A stretch of DNA of 64,000 bases, from assembly GCA_036250195.1 (NCBI GenBank), contig JAVHZZ010000006.1, positions 189,471,850 to 189,535,849 of the forward strand, in the 5' to 3' direction. Origin of the DNA: Mixophyes australis (lineage: Eukaryota > Chordata > Amphibia > Anura > Limnodynastidae). Position 1 is the stretch's first letter; each line of letters starts with the position of its first letter. The notes under the pieces are model-generated. The model worked only from the letters and a program-made list of their open reading frames with translations, was not told the DNA's origin and made no database searches. A program made the position numbers and the translations under genes. Of the stretch, positions 1 through 10,789 are shown piece by piece.

Positions 1-99
1 ACTGTCTCCCTCCCAAGGCTGTAATACCCCCTTCCTCACTGCCACACCAAGATATGAATTCTGGACATGGCCCCGCTCGTTCTGCAGTCCCTCAGGCAT

Positions 100-735
100 T
101 CCCCTTGACTATGTGATCCCCAACACTTCCTCTCTGTGTTGTGAGCCTCCCATTATTGCTTGCCTGTTTTCTGGTCCCCCAGCACTGCTACCATCCACCA
201 TCACTGTTTCCTTCACAATATGATACCCAACACTGCCTCCCTCAGCTCTGCCTCCTTTATGATAAGTTCCCACTACTGCCTGCCCCATGATCTGATCTCC
301 CAGTCCTCCTTCTTCCATTATGTCCCCAATGAGATTGAATATTAAAATAATAATAATGCACCACCCACTCTCAATTTGCAATCCACAGCCCTTTCTTTAT
401 ATTGCTTTCCTCATTTTGTGATCCTCCAGTACTGCCTACTTTATAATGTGATTCTGAAACACTACCTACTTTATGATGTAATCCTCAGCAGAGCTAACCT
501 TATGATGTGATCCTCAGCAGAGCTTACCTTATGATGTGATCCTCAGCAGAGCTTACCTTATGATGTGATCCTCACACCACTGCCTCCTTCATGATATGAC
601 CCCAAATCACTGCCTTCCTTACAATGCTAACTTCCTACCCAGCACTTCTTTCCATATGAAGAGTTCCCTTGGTATTGCCTACCTCATTATGTAATCATCC
701 AGCACCACCTCACTCATAAAGTGATCCCTTACCAA
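100..735. repeat. Degenerate ~29-bp minisatellite in SGCA intron 7
   Basis: Successive diverged copies of a unit resembling TTATGATGTGATCCTCAGCA followed by GAGCTTACC can be read across this stretch. The clearest copies are at about 479-570, where the period is 29 bp. The copies toward the left edge are longer and more diverged. No SGCA exon 8 is visible here, so that exon should lie beyond the left edge of the window. Confidence 0.7.
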
Positions 736-823
736 TAATACATTGTTTGCTCTTCACATGCATGCTGTAAGTGCTGCATATGTTTTTTCCTAGAGTGTAA
801 AGAAAATTGCTGTAAATACTTAC

Positions 824-1023
824 GCCCCTTCTCTACGGCAGCACATGATGTAGGTTAGCAGCGCACACAGGAGCAGAGCGATTAGAATAGGAAGCAGTAT
901 AGTGAGCAGATAATCCGGTAGGTAATGGGTTTCACCTAAGGCATCAGAAGGGGGATTAAATTCATTTTCCCACTCCAAAGACCCAGGCATCAGAGGAGTA
1001 GGAAATGTTTCAGACTGATCTAC
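824..1023 (-). CDS. SGCA: Alpha-sarcoglycan, exon 7 (transmembrane exon)
   Basis: This exon encodes the end of the extracellular stalk, the single membrane span and the start of the cytoplasmic tail of alpha-sarcoglycan. That protein belongs to the sarcoglycan part of the dystrophin-glycoprotein complex in the muscle plasma membrane. The translated exon begins VDQSETFP. It has a hydrophobic run (YLLTILLPILIALLLCALL) and then YIMCCRREG, the juxtamembrane signature shared by alpha- and epsilon-sarcoglycan. The acceptor is ...TTACAG before 1023 and the donor is GTAAGT (read on the minus strand from 823). It enters in phase 0 and leaves after two bases of a codon. The upstream neighbour is exon 6, and its last codon joins correctly. 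I prefer alpha- over epsilon-sarcoglycan because of the adjacent PPP1R9B gene and the exon 5 sequence. Exons 8 and 9 are not in the window. Confidence 0.93.
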
Positions 1024-2203
1024 CTGTAATATAATGAAAAACATGAAACTAAGTATATTTCAATTTTCACATGGAATATGGGGAAGTATTCATAAATACA
1101 ATTCTTGTAAAAAATTAAAGGCTCATCTAAGAACCACAAAAGAATTGCACCACTTCTTCATTTATACAGGTGTGCCTACTTATCCAACTCATGTTATACC
1201 AAAGGTCTAGAGAGGAGGCCAAGTGGACTTTCAACCTTAACACCAACTGTTCTTAACATTGACCTCCTGCCGAAAACCTGGCTCAAACTGGTCTATTTGC
1301 ATTACACACACAATATCATTCTGATCATTAATTCCCTATCATCCATATCTCGCATAAGCAAGATGTGTGAACTCTTGGTCGATAGGAACAAATCTCTGAG
1401 GATAAATAGGGGATTAGAATGATACCAAACATGTTACCAAACACACCAAAATATGTTTCCTGTATCCTGAACCTTAGATCTCAATAAAGTGCTTTTAACA
1501 TTATTATGTTTAACTATAAATCCTACTAAATCTGACTATAAATGACTGTGTGTTGGACCTATTCTAAGGTGAACTATTTACAAGAGAATGACTATTCATA
1601 TTTTGGTTATTTATTACTGTGGTAACACCTTGTAGTGCATGCTGGCACCTATAGTGTCACAAATACTTGCACTACATTTAACATTTTTTCCCCGATACTT
1701 AAGGGCCGGGGGTGCCAGCATTGGGTCAGTACTCTCTAGGTGTGGGGGCCCAATTGTATTTTCAGTCCTCCTACCCTTAAGGACCATGTCCAATACTGAC
1801 TAGTTTCTCATCCGGTTTTATCACGCGGTTTAGTAGCTCCTGCGGTTTGGCTTTGAAAACTGTATACAACGTGTGTTGGTTAGCAAATATAACATTCACT
1901 GCAATACACTAATACAGCGTGGGATAGCACTAGCCCACTTTAAAAAATAAAAAGACGGCATGGCTTTCCTACAGTAAACCCACTTGAAGAGCCCCCATTT
2001 ATCTCTGATAGACAAACAATTTACTCGGCTATTATTCACTTCTACCTATAGCAAGCATATGGGAGTAGCAATCCTCATACATAACAGAATACCCTAAACC
2101 ATTATGATACATTATTGTTATGGGCGTGTATCAAAACCTAACATTAGCCTAAATATATGCTCCTAATACTCTTTAATTCACTTTTTGTTTTTTACTAAAC
2201 AAA
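1024..2203. other. SGCA intron 6, proximal part: no gene seen
   Basis: AT-rich intronic sequence. I see no exon, no long open frame and no clear repeat structure here. A segment around 1560-1960 (TGTGGTAACACC... GGACCATGTCC) could be an old transposon, but I could not define its ends. Confidence 0.6.
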
Positions 2204-2529
2204 TTGTCACAAGTGGCAGAGCAAAGGGTGATTCCATGAGGGGATTTTAACATTGTGTAAGACCCCATATTGGACAAGACCCTGACAAAGCTCCCAGTGA
2301 CTAGCTCATCTACAGAAGCCAGCAAAATAACATTGCGCCTTAAACTCCATGGTTTTCATGATACCTGGAGAGTCAAACATGACACTGCCAAAAACTACAC
2401 CTATTACTCAAATATCCATAATACTTTTGCATGCCCAAAAGTTGATAGGGCAGGTCGAAAGGTTAAAATAAGGTTAAAGCGGGAAAAAAAACAAGGACCA
2501 GCATGCCTGACACGGGTTCAAACATTGAG

Positions 2530-4400
2530 CTGCTTGCAAATAACTTAAATTCTTATGGTCCGTGTACACAGTAACAGCCTTCTCAGCCCCTCTAACAAGT
2601 GTCTCCACATCTCTAAGGCAGTCTTAATGGCCAATAACTCTTTATCCCCGATGCTGTAGTTTAGTTCACTAGTGGAAAATCTTCTAGGACAAAAACCACA
2701 GGGAAGAAACTTCCCATTAGAATCTTTTTGTGAAAGAATGGCTCCAATACCAATGGAGGAACCATCAACCTCAACTAAGAAAGGCAGAAACAGATCAGGC
2801 TGTTGCAAAATAGGGGCAGAAGAGAATGCCCTTTTTAAAATGACGATAATAATTGGCGAACCCAATAAAACGTTGAATCTCCTTGAGATTCAAGGGTTGT
2901 GGTCAATTGGGGATGGCGGCAACCTTTCCTGGATCCATGGATAGGCCGGCACCAGACACAATATAACCTGAGAAACCTCAAAGACACACTTCTCCAGTTT
3001 GCAATATAGATGATTGAGACTTAGTTGAGAGAGGACCTCTTTGACGTGACCTCGGTGAGACTCTAGATCATTGGAGAATATTAAACTGTCATCTAGTTAG
3101 ACAACCACCGAGATATAATAGATCTCAGGAAAATCTCATTAATTAACTCCTGGAAGACTGCAGGGGCATTGCACAGGCCAAAAGGCATCACTAGATATTC
3201 GTAGTAGTCATTCCGGGTGTTAAAGTCGGACTTTCATTCATCACCCACACGGATCCTAATCAAATTGCAGGCCCCTCTGAGGTCTAATTTGGTGAACTCC
3301 GTGGCACCTTTGATCCAATCGAATAATGCGGAGACAAGAGGTATAGGGTAGCTATTTTTCATGGCAATGGCATTGAGTAATCTGTAATCAATACATGGCT
3401 TCAGTGAACCATCCTTCTTGACAAAGAAAAATCCTGCACCAGCGGGTGAGGAAGACTTCTGAATAAATCCTCATTTGAGGTTCTCAGAGACATATTCAGT
3501 CATAGCTCAAGTCTCGGGAAGGGAAAGAGAGTAGGTTCTGCTCTGAGGAATCTTCTTTCCCGGATAAGCTCAATGGGACAATCCCAGGGGCGGTGGGGTG
3601 GAAGAATCTCAGCAGCAGTCTTGCTGAAGACATCTTCGAAGGAGGCGTACTTTGACAGAAGCCTATTACTGGGTTTCAAACAGTGACATCCAGTGGAGAG
3701 GTGTCCAGTGAGGCAGAAGTGATGAGGCACCAGAATACTGAGAGGAAGTCTGGATGCAGCGGTGCAAAGGGTATTCATCAGATCCGGGTCAAAACCAGAG
3801 ACACAATCACAGCAAAATCAGAAGCAGGAGAATGGTCAGGAAGCAAACAGATCAACTTTGAACCCACGTCAGACTCGCGAGTCAGAACCAGGAATCACTC
3901 TAAGCCAAAATCAGGAACCAAAGGAGAAGTCAGGAACAAGCCGGGGTCAGAATCCAAATGAGCAAGATACAGAGGCAGAAGCAAGACGGCTCCTGACAGG
4001 CACGAGGTTCTTGCAATAATACCACAGGTCTTGATCACAGGATACCAACTGAGAGGTGGTGAACTGCAGAAAACTGATGCAATGTGATCCCTGGAAACCA
4101 AATAGCTTGAGGACGGGTCCGATGATAAGGCAACATAGGATATCGATGTGCAGACGGAAGCCAGAGAGAACAGCCTCCGGTAAGGTGACATGAAGATCTG
4201 GCACCTTAGTAGAGAAGCAGGTGCTTTAAATAGACAGAGCTGACAGGCAATTAGCCAATCAAGAGAATGCAGGAAGTTTTGAAAAGACCAGGTGTGCGCA
4301 TGCTCAGTTCAGACCAGCAAGTGAATGTAGGGAGTGAGAACCAAGGGAAACCGGTAAGAACAGAGACCAGAATGAAAGGTATCTGGTGCAATGTGTGACA
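2530..4400 (-). mobile_element. Degraded Ty3/gypsy retrotransposon fragment
   Basis: Reading the minus strand from about 3785 down to 2545 gives pieces of a gypsy Pol. First comes the start of reverse transcriptase ([20 protein letters not shown]), then [18 protein letters not shown], then [13 protein letters not shown] and [20 protein letters not shown], and finally the RNase H start ([38 protein letters not shown]). The frame is broken by stops and frameshifts, with a badly decayed stretch at about 2870-3150. Integrase is missing. The part at about 3790-4400 lacks coding sequence and may be leader plus LTR; its outer edge reads TGTCACAC on the minus strand, ending at 4400. It lies in SGCA intron 6 in the sense direction of the gene. 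It is a dead fragment, not a gene. Confidence 0.85.
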
Positions 4401-4439
4401 ACGCTGTTTTTCTGCTGTAACACTTGCTGCACCTGGGGG

Positions 4440-5670
4440 GCTAGTTTAAGTTCCGAATACTAGCGCTGACAGATAAGTCTGTATGCGCAAACATGTGCAT
4501 GCAATCAGGAGCAACTGTAAAAATGTATTTTATGTACAGTAGACATTAAGGACAGCCTAAAAAATGTTTTTCCTGGGAAAAAAAATATTAAAGCTATTTT
4601 TTAAAAAATTCCATGTATAATCATAAATGACTATGTTATACCCCATTCATACTGCACCAAAATCCCAGGTTTTTCCTGGGTCGAGCTGAAACGACCCGGG
4701 TCTTGGTGCAGTATGAATGGTACAAGTGAAAAATCCCGGGTCTAAAAACCCGGGTCTTCAACCCGGGATTTATCGAGGGGTAATTCCCGGGTCGGATCCG
4801 GGTCGCCAGCACTATGAATGGTGCAACCTGGGTTTTTCAACCCGGGTTGCACAGAAAACATGCTGATTGGCTGTCTGCCTGTCTCTGGAGGATGATGTCA
4901 TCGTTGGAAGCCCGTGGAACATTGTAGAAGCTTTTTAGGAGAGATGGTGGATGGTGTTCTCAAGCTAAAGCTGAAGAAGAAGCGTTTTTGTACTGAGAAA
5001 ATTGCTAATAGTTTACAAAAACAGTGTTTATTTACAGCAGTTATGACACACTGGGCTACACAAAAGTGAGTCGTCGGCCATGATGAAAAGTAATGTGGTA
5101 AACAATCACCACCCACTTTAGCATCATCTTTATGCGTCAACAAACCAGTCACCTTTCAATGACATCACCGTTTTTCAGCCAATGAAAATTGCTCTGGTGA
5201 TGACTCCCACAAATTGCCAGGGCACAGACTTGTGCAGTATGAATGGGGTCAACCCGGGAAATTCCCGGGTCCGAGGTGCAGTATGAATGGTGTTTCTGAG
5301 CTGGGACGCTCCGAGACCCTGCAAAAACCCGGCTTCAAAAACCCGGGATATTGCAGGGGCGGCAGTATGAAAGTGGTATGATTGACCGGTAACATTAATT
5401 GCTTAATTTTTTTTTTTTTTCTGTGCGTTCTTTTGAGATTTTATTTTCCATATAGGTATTGTACATATCCTGCAGTGTCTGGTCTAGTAGAGCAGAGTAA
5501 ACCTACACCCATAGTCATCACCACACGTATCTGTAGATCTGTTCCTTGTTGACTTTGGGAATATGCAGAGCCAATTTACACACTGTTTAAAACAAATGTA
5601 CGATGCACTCAGTATGCATGCCTTAATGACTCAGGACTTGTATGCTCAATGAATGACTACATATCCCCTG
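4440..5670. repeat. Dispersed repeat, copy A (interrupted)
   Basis: The flanks of this region match 17740-18590. Shared landmarks are TGTAAAAATGTATTTTATGT (4517 and 17802) and ATCCTGCAGTGTCT (5468 and 18006), and both copies end in CCTTAATGA(A/C)TCAGG. Each copy carries a different younger insertion: the CCCGGG-rich element here and a V-SINE in the other. The family is not identified; it is probably a DNA transposon, judging by the TTAATGAATCAGG-like end. Confidence 0.65.
4635..5385. mobile_element. CCCGGG-rich MITE with inverted ends
   Basis: The left end reads ATACCCCATTCATACTGC. The right end, reverse-complemented, reads ATACCACTTTCATACTGC, so the termini are inverted repeats about 18 bp long. 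The motif CATTCATACTGCAC or its reverse complement recurs at least five times inside, each time beside runs of ACCCGGGT or AATCCCGGG (about 4665-4860 and 5225-5350). The middle (about 4870-5220) is ordinary AT-rich sequence without a transposase. This is the layout of a non-autonomous DNA transposon with long subterminal inverted repeats. The target-site duplication could not be resolved, so the superfamily is open. Confidence 0.75.
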
Positions 5671-5795
5671 TAGAGCACTGCATAATATGATTTTTCTTTA
5701 AATTCAGTTCAGCTGGTGACCTGTGCTGTTTGTGACAATATTATGAATTCCTATGCCACCTGGTGTTCACATCCAGAACTACACCTAGTACTCAC

Positions 5796-5955
5796 CAAGC
5801 TTACATTGCACCAATCTATTGTGAAATCATTTGCCAATAGTTCAATGCATAAGTCTGGCTTCAATCCTTTCTGACACTGCTGTCGGATCAGTGGACTCTG
5901 GGTCTCATAAAGACATTCCGGAAATGGGACAACCGATCCCACCTTTATAAACACC
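5796..5955 (-). CDS. SGCA: Alpha-sarcoglycan, exon 6
   Basis: This exon encodes a cysteine-bearing part of the extracellular domain. The minus-strand translation includes VFIKVGS, PFPECLYE and IDWCNVSL, matching the human alpha-sarcoglycan segment around VYIKVGS, PFSTCLK and VDWCNVTL. Four cysteines and the N-glycosylation sequon NVS at the end are kept. The acceptor is TTTACAG just above 5955 and the donor is GTGAGT below 5796. One leading G completes the glycine codon split with exon 5, and the exon ends on a codon boundary. Length is 160 bp. The open frame extends past the donor, but that part is intron. Confidence 0.94.
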
Positions 5956-6986
5956 CTGTAAAGAAGAGGTAAATACATCAGGTACTTAATACAAAGGAAA
6001 CTGTGAACATCTTGGTTTTATTGATTAGTCTAATTATCATTGGTGCTCAGAATAAGGACACATTTTGAGTCTAAGGCAGAAGAGGACAAATGAATGACCT
6101 GGGTGTTTGTGACAGTGTGTTTGGTTATTTGTTATAATTTATGTTATTAGATCAATTATGTAAAATTTAGCATGCCCCCTTTCTTTTATTAAATTGCAGC
6201 TAATGCAGCATCATGTATAAAATGTTTAGTTGCGATTCCAAATGATGCCTGTTATTTAAAGGATTGCTACAACTGCATATTTGAACAATTGAATTTAAAC
6301 AAATATGTAAACACAGGATGAAAATGGATTTTTTTTAATGGAAATGATGGTAAATGCTGAAAGATTACTTTCTGGAAGTGGGAATAAAGTAAATACATTA
6401 ATATTGCACAGATGTTTTTGCTGTAAATATTAAAGCTTGTGTTGGCTCTTAATCTATTATCTCTTCTAATGTACCTGTTACAGTAACTACTATACGGTAT
6501 AGGACCACATGATGATATTAGTGGGATATGTAAAGGGAAATCACTTGTAAGATTATCACTGTTTATACAGCTATTATTTATAGGAATTTATATGTATATT
6601 AACATTGTCGGCATAAATGTCTTTGATCATTTGAGATTTATTTTCTCAGTCATGTTGGTTAATTTTTTCTTGACATGATCGAACCGTCCAAATATCAATT
6701 CTTGAACCCATTTGGCGAACAGGTTCAAAAATTCAAAAATTTGCAGGAATTTCTTGAATTTTAGACTTATTAAAACAACTGAGCTAAATTTGAGAAAGTC
6801 AAACAGGTGTCAATCATGTTTGAGCTTGTTGGACCATGAACAAGACGGTTTGCACAGGCATGAACATGTTTGAGCTAAATTTGATACATGTTGACCATTT
6901 TTAATTGAAAATGGAGATACTTGAACGAGGAACGAGGTGTGATTAAAAAAAAATTAAAATACTTTTTTATTAATTAAAAACATTTA
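5956..6986. other. SGCA intron 5, distal part: no gene seen
   Basis: AT-rich intron. The stretch about 6640-6960 has repeated GAACATGTTTGAGC-like words and looks like a decayed simple element. No exon or transposase was found. Confidence 0.55.
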
Positions 6987-7162
6987 GGGCTAGATTTACT
7001 AAACTGCGGGTTTGAAAAAGTGGAGATGTTGCCTATAACAAGCAATCAGATTATAGCTGTCATTTATATAGTGCACTCTACAAAATGACAGCTAGACTCT
7101 GATTGGTTGCTATAGGCAACATCTCCACTTTTTCAAACCCGCAGTTTAGTAAATATACCCCC
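6987..7162. mobile_element. Hairpin MITE (CTAGATTTACTAA family), copy 1
   Basis: The element is an almost complete palindrome of 176 bp. The left arm (GGGCTAGATTTACTAAACTG, then CGGGTTTGAAAAAGTGGAGA) is matched by the right arm (AAGTGGAGATGTTGCC in reverse complement, then CGCAGTTTAGTAAATATACC). The centre is a short AT-rich loop with ATTGGTTGCTA-like boxes. It lies in SGCA intron 5. The same family appears at 8297-8394 and 55896-56069, and the related end sequence appears at 59691-60445. Confidence 0.88.
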
Positions 7163-7729
7163 TAGTGTTTAAAAAAAAAAAAAAAAACACTAATTTTAAC
7201 GTGACAGGTGAATGCCATTCTTGAATGAGAATAGTAAACGTAAATGGCGAACCTCAAATGTGATCAGCGAACATGAATGGGAGGTTTCAAACCACAAATT
7301 CCAATTAGGGTCTGCTGACAACTGTACTGAGAACACGACTATGGCCATCACGACTGTGGCCATTGAGCATCAGTGGTAGTGTGGAAGTCTGAACGGAGAA
7401 CAATGAAATATAAGAGTCTATGGCAGGGCCATGCTGGCAAAAGGGCAGCAGGGACATTTGCCCCCTGGAGCACTTATTTTTAATAGATGAGGGTCGGCCT
7501 GGAGGGATGGAAGAAGCGTCCTTGTGTGTTGACATTTTATGGAAACAGATTTCCTACATGAGTCATACCCTGACATGAGCCGTCACTTATGTTGTAGTGT
7601 CATGAGCAATTAGTGTCTTCCCTGCTTTCTAGGAATGACACAGTATAGACTGGCAGGGGTGGGGTGCAGTCGTATGTAAATGTTTGGAAGGGGCACAAGG
7701 GAAAAGGTAAGAATGCTGTGTACAAATAC
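7163..7729. other. SGCA intron 5, proximal part: no gene seen
   Basis: Intronic sequence between the hairpin MITE and exon 5. It contains an A-run at 7170-7188 and nothing else that I can name. Confidence 0.5.
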
Positions 7730-7928
7730 CCCTCTTTATGTCCTGGTAGAGGAAGCGGTATTCTCCCACCCTTGTCCAGCGCTGATGTTATGTTAATGAC
7801 AGAAAGTCTCTGGGTACTCCAAATATCCTGTAAGGGGATCTGGAAGTTGTGCTGGGATTCTGGTGGGAGCATCTCTTCCACATCCATATTTTCAATCAAG
7901 AATTCAGCTTGATATAGGGGTGGCACAT
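7730..7928 (-). CDS. SGCA: Alpha-sarcoglycan, exon 5
   Basis: Encodes part of the extracellular domain. The minus-strand translation contains PPLYQAEFLIEN, VEEMLPP, INITSALDKGGRIPLPL and GHKEG. Human alpha-sarcoglycan has LLPYQAEFLV, EEVLPS, LNVTSALDRGGRVPLP and RKEG at the same place. The sequon NIT matches a conserved N-glycosylation site. The acceptor is TTCAAG before 7928. The first two bases (AT) complete an aspartate codon begun in exon 4, and the last two (GG) begin a glycine codon completed by exon 6. The length of 199 bp is close to the human exon. Its sequence decisively identifies SGCA. Confidence 0.95.
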
Positions 7929-8585
7929 CTTGAAGTTGATAATGGAAATGAACAAATGATTAATATGGACAACAATAGTAGCTGATTTGACCTGAGATGG
8001 GGTAAGATGAGATACATTGCACGATCACGTGAGCATCAATATCAGATGTGTGAGGGGTCATGCAGGCTGGTGGAGGAGGTTTGTGAGTCAGCAATATCTC
8101 TGATGGTCTGACCTGATGGACAGGCAAAGGTGACAACTATCGGGAAAGGATAGGGTATAAGGGTAGATAGAGTTGGTAGTAGGAGAAAACAGAGGAATAT
8201 ATTTAAAGCAAAAACTCATTACACAAATCTAGGACAGGCCATTGATCAATGCTGAAAAGTAGCACAACATTGGGGACCTTGAGTGATTCAATATTTGGGG
8301 TTATATTTACTAATATACCCCAAAAAAAGTGGAGATGTTGCTATAGGCAACATCTCCACTTTTTCAAACCCCGCAGTTTAGTAAATATACCCCCTAGACT
8401 TTTTGTTCACAAAAGCCACCCCATACTTTTATGTGAGAGCCTTCCTCCAATAATAATACTCAGTGCATGTTATGGGTTTGGCTGAGAGTGAACAAGAGCA
8501 AAGAGATTGGAAGCACTAACAAGACAGTTATCACAGAAAAGTAGACACCATTTTGACTATTCCTTTAAGAGCGGGAATCACTTAC
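7929..8585. other. SGCA intron 4
   Basis: Intron of 657 bp between exons 5 and 4, with a donor GTAAGT beside exon 4. The only recognisable content is the shortened hairpin MITE at 8297-8394. Confidence 0.8.
8297..8394. mobile_element. Hairpin MITE (TTTACTAA family), copy 2, collapsed
   Basis: The ends read GGGGTTATATTTACTAA and TTAGTAAATATACCCCC. In the middle, AAAGTGGAGATGTTG runs straight into its own reverse complement, CAACATCTCCACTTT, with a loop of only a few bases. Compared with copy 1 it has lost the central ATTGGTTGC section and much of the left arm. The result is a tight inverted repeat inside SGCA intron 4, about 190 bp from exon 4. Confidence 0.85.
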
Positions 8586-8658
8586 CAGCTGCAGAGCGAA
8601 TGTGGAAAATTATTTTTTCTTGAAAAACTTCAAATGTATGTCTGTTATACACAGTTAC
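8586..8658 (-). CDS. SGCA: Alpha-sarcoglycan, exon 4
   Basis: A 73-bp exon that I found by walking the minus strand between exons 5 and 3. Its translation starts VTVYNRHTFEV and continues FQEKIIFHIRSAA. The human protein has [20 protein letters not shown] in this position. The acceptor is CTGTAG and the donor is GTAAGT. It starts on a codon boundary after exon 3 and leaves one base (G), which joins the AT of exon 5 to give aspartate. It completes the cadherin-like extracellular fold together with exons 2 and 3. Confidence 0.92.
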
Positions 8659-8739
8659 CTACAGATGAATAATTGAGCAATAGATTAGGATGACCAGTTG
8701 ATATGGATCTATTACCATTCCACAGTATAATTATTTTAC

Positions 8740-8888
8740 TTCTATCACTTGTTTCCCTGGCTTGGTCGGAGATCCATACAAATAAGCACTGTGCCGAGGA
8801 GAGCGCTGGGTATACCGTAACCATCGTGGCAGGTCAGGGAACCCTTCCAAATTAGCGCGAAAAGAAAAAGGGTGAATGTGGACATTAC
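8740..8888 (-). CDS. SGCA: Alpha-sarcoglycan, exon 3
   Basis: A 149-bp exon of the extracellular N-terminal domain. The minus-strand translation contains [30 protein letters not shown] and [20 protein letters not shown] is identical to human alpha-sarcoglycan over 14 residues, the strongest single match in the gene. It starts with two bases (GT) that complete a glycine codon from exon 2, and it ends on a codon boundary at GAA before donor GTAAAA. A second frame here is open further, but it has no similarity to anything and is a shadow. Confidence 0.95.
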
Positions 8889-9174
8889 CTGAAGACAGAA
8901 GAGATAGAATATGATGGAGTTGGATAAAAGTCCCTCTTTACAGAAATAACAAAAAAAAAAAATCACATTTACATTAGCTAAAAGTCTTCTTATTTCATAT
9001 ACTGTTGATGACTCAATCAATGTGCTGTTATTTGCTTCCTGGGAATGACAGGCAACATCTGTGTAGGTGCAAACATTGAACATGACATTCACGGTAACTT
9101 TGTAATACTGAGGGGGTACGTGCCCTGGGCCCCCTGTCCTCCCCCTTAATGCCGCGGCCAGAGACAGTTATTAG

Positions 9175-9306
9175 TCTCATGCATTTCTTTTTAAATGCCT
9201 GAGGCTAATCCTTCTGTACAGACTCCGCGGAGCGCTTAAACAGCTTTCCCAGGAGTCTGTATAGAAATATTAGCCTCATACATTTAAAAGCATGAGACTA
9301 ATAACT
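9175..9306. repeat. Imperfect inverted repeat around a GC-richer loop
   Basis: AGTTATTAGTCTCATGCATT on the left is mirrored by CATGAGACTAATAACT on the right, with a second inner pair (GAGGCTAAT / ATTAGCCTCA) and GACTCC / GGAGTC closer to the loop. It is probably a small MITE or the end of one, in SGCA intron 2. Confidence 0.65.
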
Positions 9307-9334
9307 GCCTCCGGCAGCCCCTGCAATGAAAACT

Positions 9335-9512
9335 TTGGCGGAGGAGGGGGGCTGCAATGTAGCCTATGAGGGAGGAGAGGGGCTGCAATGAATCCTATGG
9401 GGGAGGAAGGGGGCTGCAATAAAGCCTATAGTGGAGGGGGGCTGTAATGAAACCTATAGTGAAAGGGGGACTGCAATGAAACCTATAGTAGAGAGGGGGC
9501 TGCAATGCAAGA
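9335..9512. repeat. ~30-bp minisatellite, about six units
   Basis: A unit resembling GGGGGCTGCAATGAAACC followed by TATAGTGGAG recurs about six times with point changes. It directly follows the inverted repeat at 9175-9306. Confidence 0.8.
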
Positions 9513-10666
9513 GGCATGGAAGGGAAATGAGAGAGATTTGCGGGTAACCATAACATAGTTTTTTTCTTGTGAATGATGACACTATGCCCTTAATGTAAGA
9601 ATATAGGGGCACCCCTGTTCTAAATGGCCCAGGTTTCCCAAAGCCTAAATCCTGCTCTGATGGAGAGACACTTGTCACACAGAGAAGCGTGGAGGAAATC
9701 CTATAGAAATGCATCAAGTGATGCCAACCATTGTGCAAAGCCTGTAGCTGAGGCAAAGAGAATCAGGATGTCCATCACTGACCAAATGCTACTGTTTTTG
9801 ATGTATTGATATGCAGTGAGTCACCTTTCCTTAAAGCTGCACTACCACCTGGAGTTAAATAGCTCCTCCCACTCCCATGATACCCTATGCAGCCAGTTTT
9901 CCTGGGGCTTAGTGGTTAGTGTCTCAGCCCCGGAAGAACACCGGGACTGTGTGATACTGTGGAGAGGAGTTGTGAACAGAAGAACCAATGAGAAGCCGCA
10001 ATCACGGACATTGTGGCTTCTGGTCCCCCAGATCACTCCCCTGCCACAGCCATTTTGTAGTGGTGAACTTAAATGTTCACCACTTTATGTGATAATGGAG
10101 CTATAAGAAAAGTCATTTACCATTTTGGGGTATTCTATTTCTTATTTAAGCCATATGGAGCAAATTGTGGCAAATACTTCAATAATTTGATTCATTATTT
10201 TTAATTTTAAGAATTTATTGTCCCATATCCCTGGGCAACTTTTCAAGTGGCTGAAAACTCTCTAATAGTGACCCTAGTCATTTATCAGATTTGTTACACT
10301 GTTTCTGGAGCCTCCTGTCTATTTTGAATGCTATAGAGGACACAATTTAGATTCCCTTGTCACTTAAACAGAAACAATCAGATCGGTGATATCACTTGTT
10401 CGTAGAGAATTCATTGGCTGCTTTCTCATGAACAATGGTTCAGCTCACAAAATGGATGCCTCCACTGTGCACTTTAAAGTGGACCCATCACCCACACATA
10501 AAGCACACTCTTGAACATCAACTAAGGATTTGTTTACTTGACTGTGTATTAAAAACGAAAAAGGAACTTGGGCAACATTGACATGTTGACTTAAACTTTT
10601 AGCAGGGGTTAAAATCCCCCAAGAACCTCAGTCTATTCGTAGAGAATGTCTCTGTCTTTCACTCAC
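9513..10666. other. SGCA intron 2: no gene seen
   Basis: The intron between exons 3 and 2. Short open frames on both strands (for example 9816-10106 plus) have no recognisable domain and no splice context. I see no further repeat that I can define. Confidence 0.55.
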
Positions 10667-10789
10667 CAGATTTATTTAGAAACTGTTGCTGGTAATCCTC
10701 AGTGTTCAGCTTGTGTACAAAGAGAGAGCCTACTGACGGGTAGACATTCTGATTGCAGAGACAGCCCACAAGAGACAGCCAGATGGGCA
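10667..10789 (-). CDS. SGCA: Alpha-sarcoglycan, exon 2
   Basis: A 123-bp exon (the human one is close to 120) that carries the end of the signal peptide and the start of the mature protein. The minus-strand translation runs from a hydrophobic IWLSLVGCLC, typical of a signal sequence core, into QNVYPSVGSLFVHKLNTED. The human counterpart reads LHPLVGRVFVHTLDHE. The acceptor is a good one, a pyrimidine tract and TAG before 10789. The donor is GTGAGT below 10667. It begins with two bases of a split codon and ends with one, both matching the human phase pattern and exon 3. Exon 1, which should hold the ATG and only about 12 codons, must lie above 10789. I could not identify it with confidence. Confidence 0.9.

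Noticed and set aside
2545..2865. Host gene with an RNase H domain
   Set aside because: The sequence is the RT/RNase H junction of a gypsy Pol, with neighbouring RT fragments in the same orientation and multiple breaks.
8745..9092. 115-codon minus frame as a gene
   Set aside because: It overlaps SGCA exon 3 in the wrong frame and runs into intron sequence; the true exon frame matches alpha-sarcoglycan.
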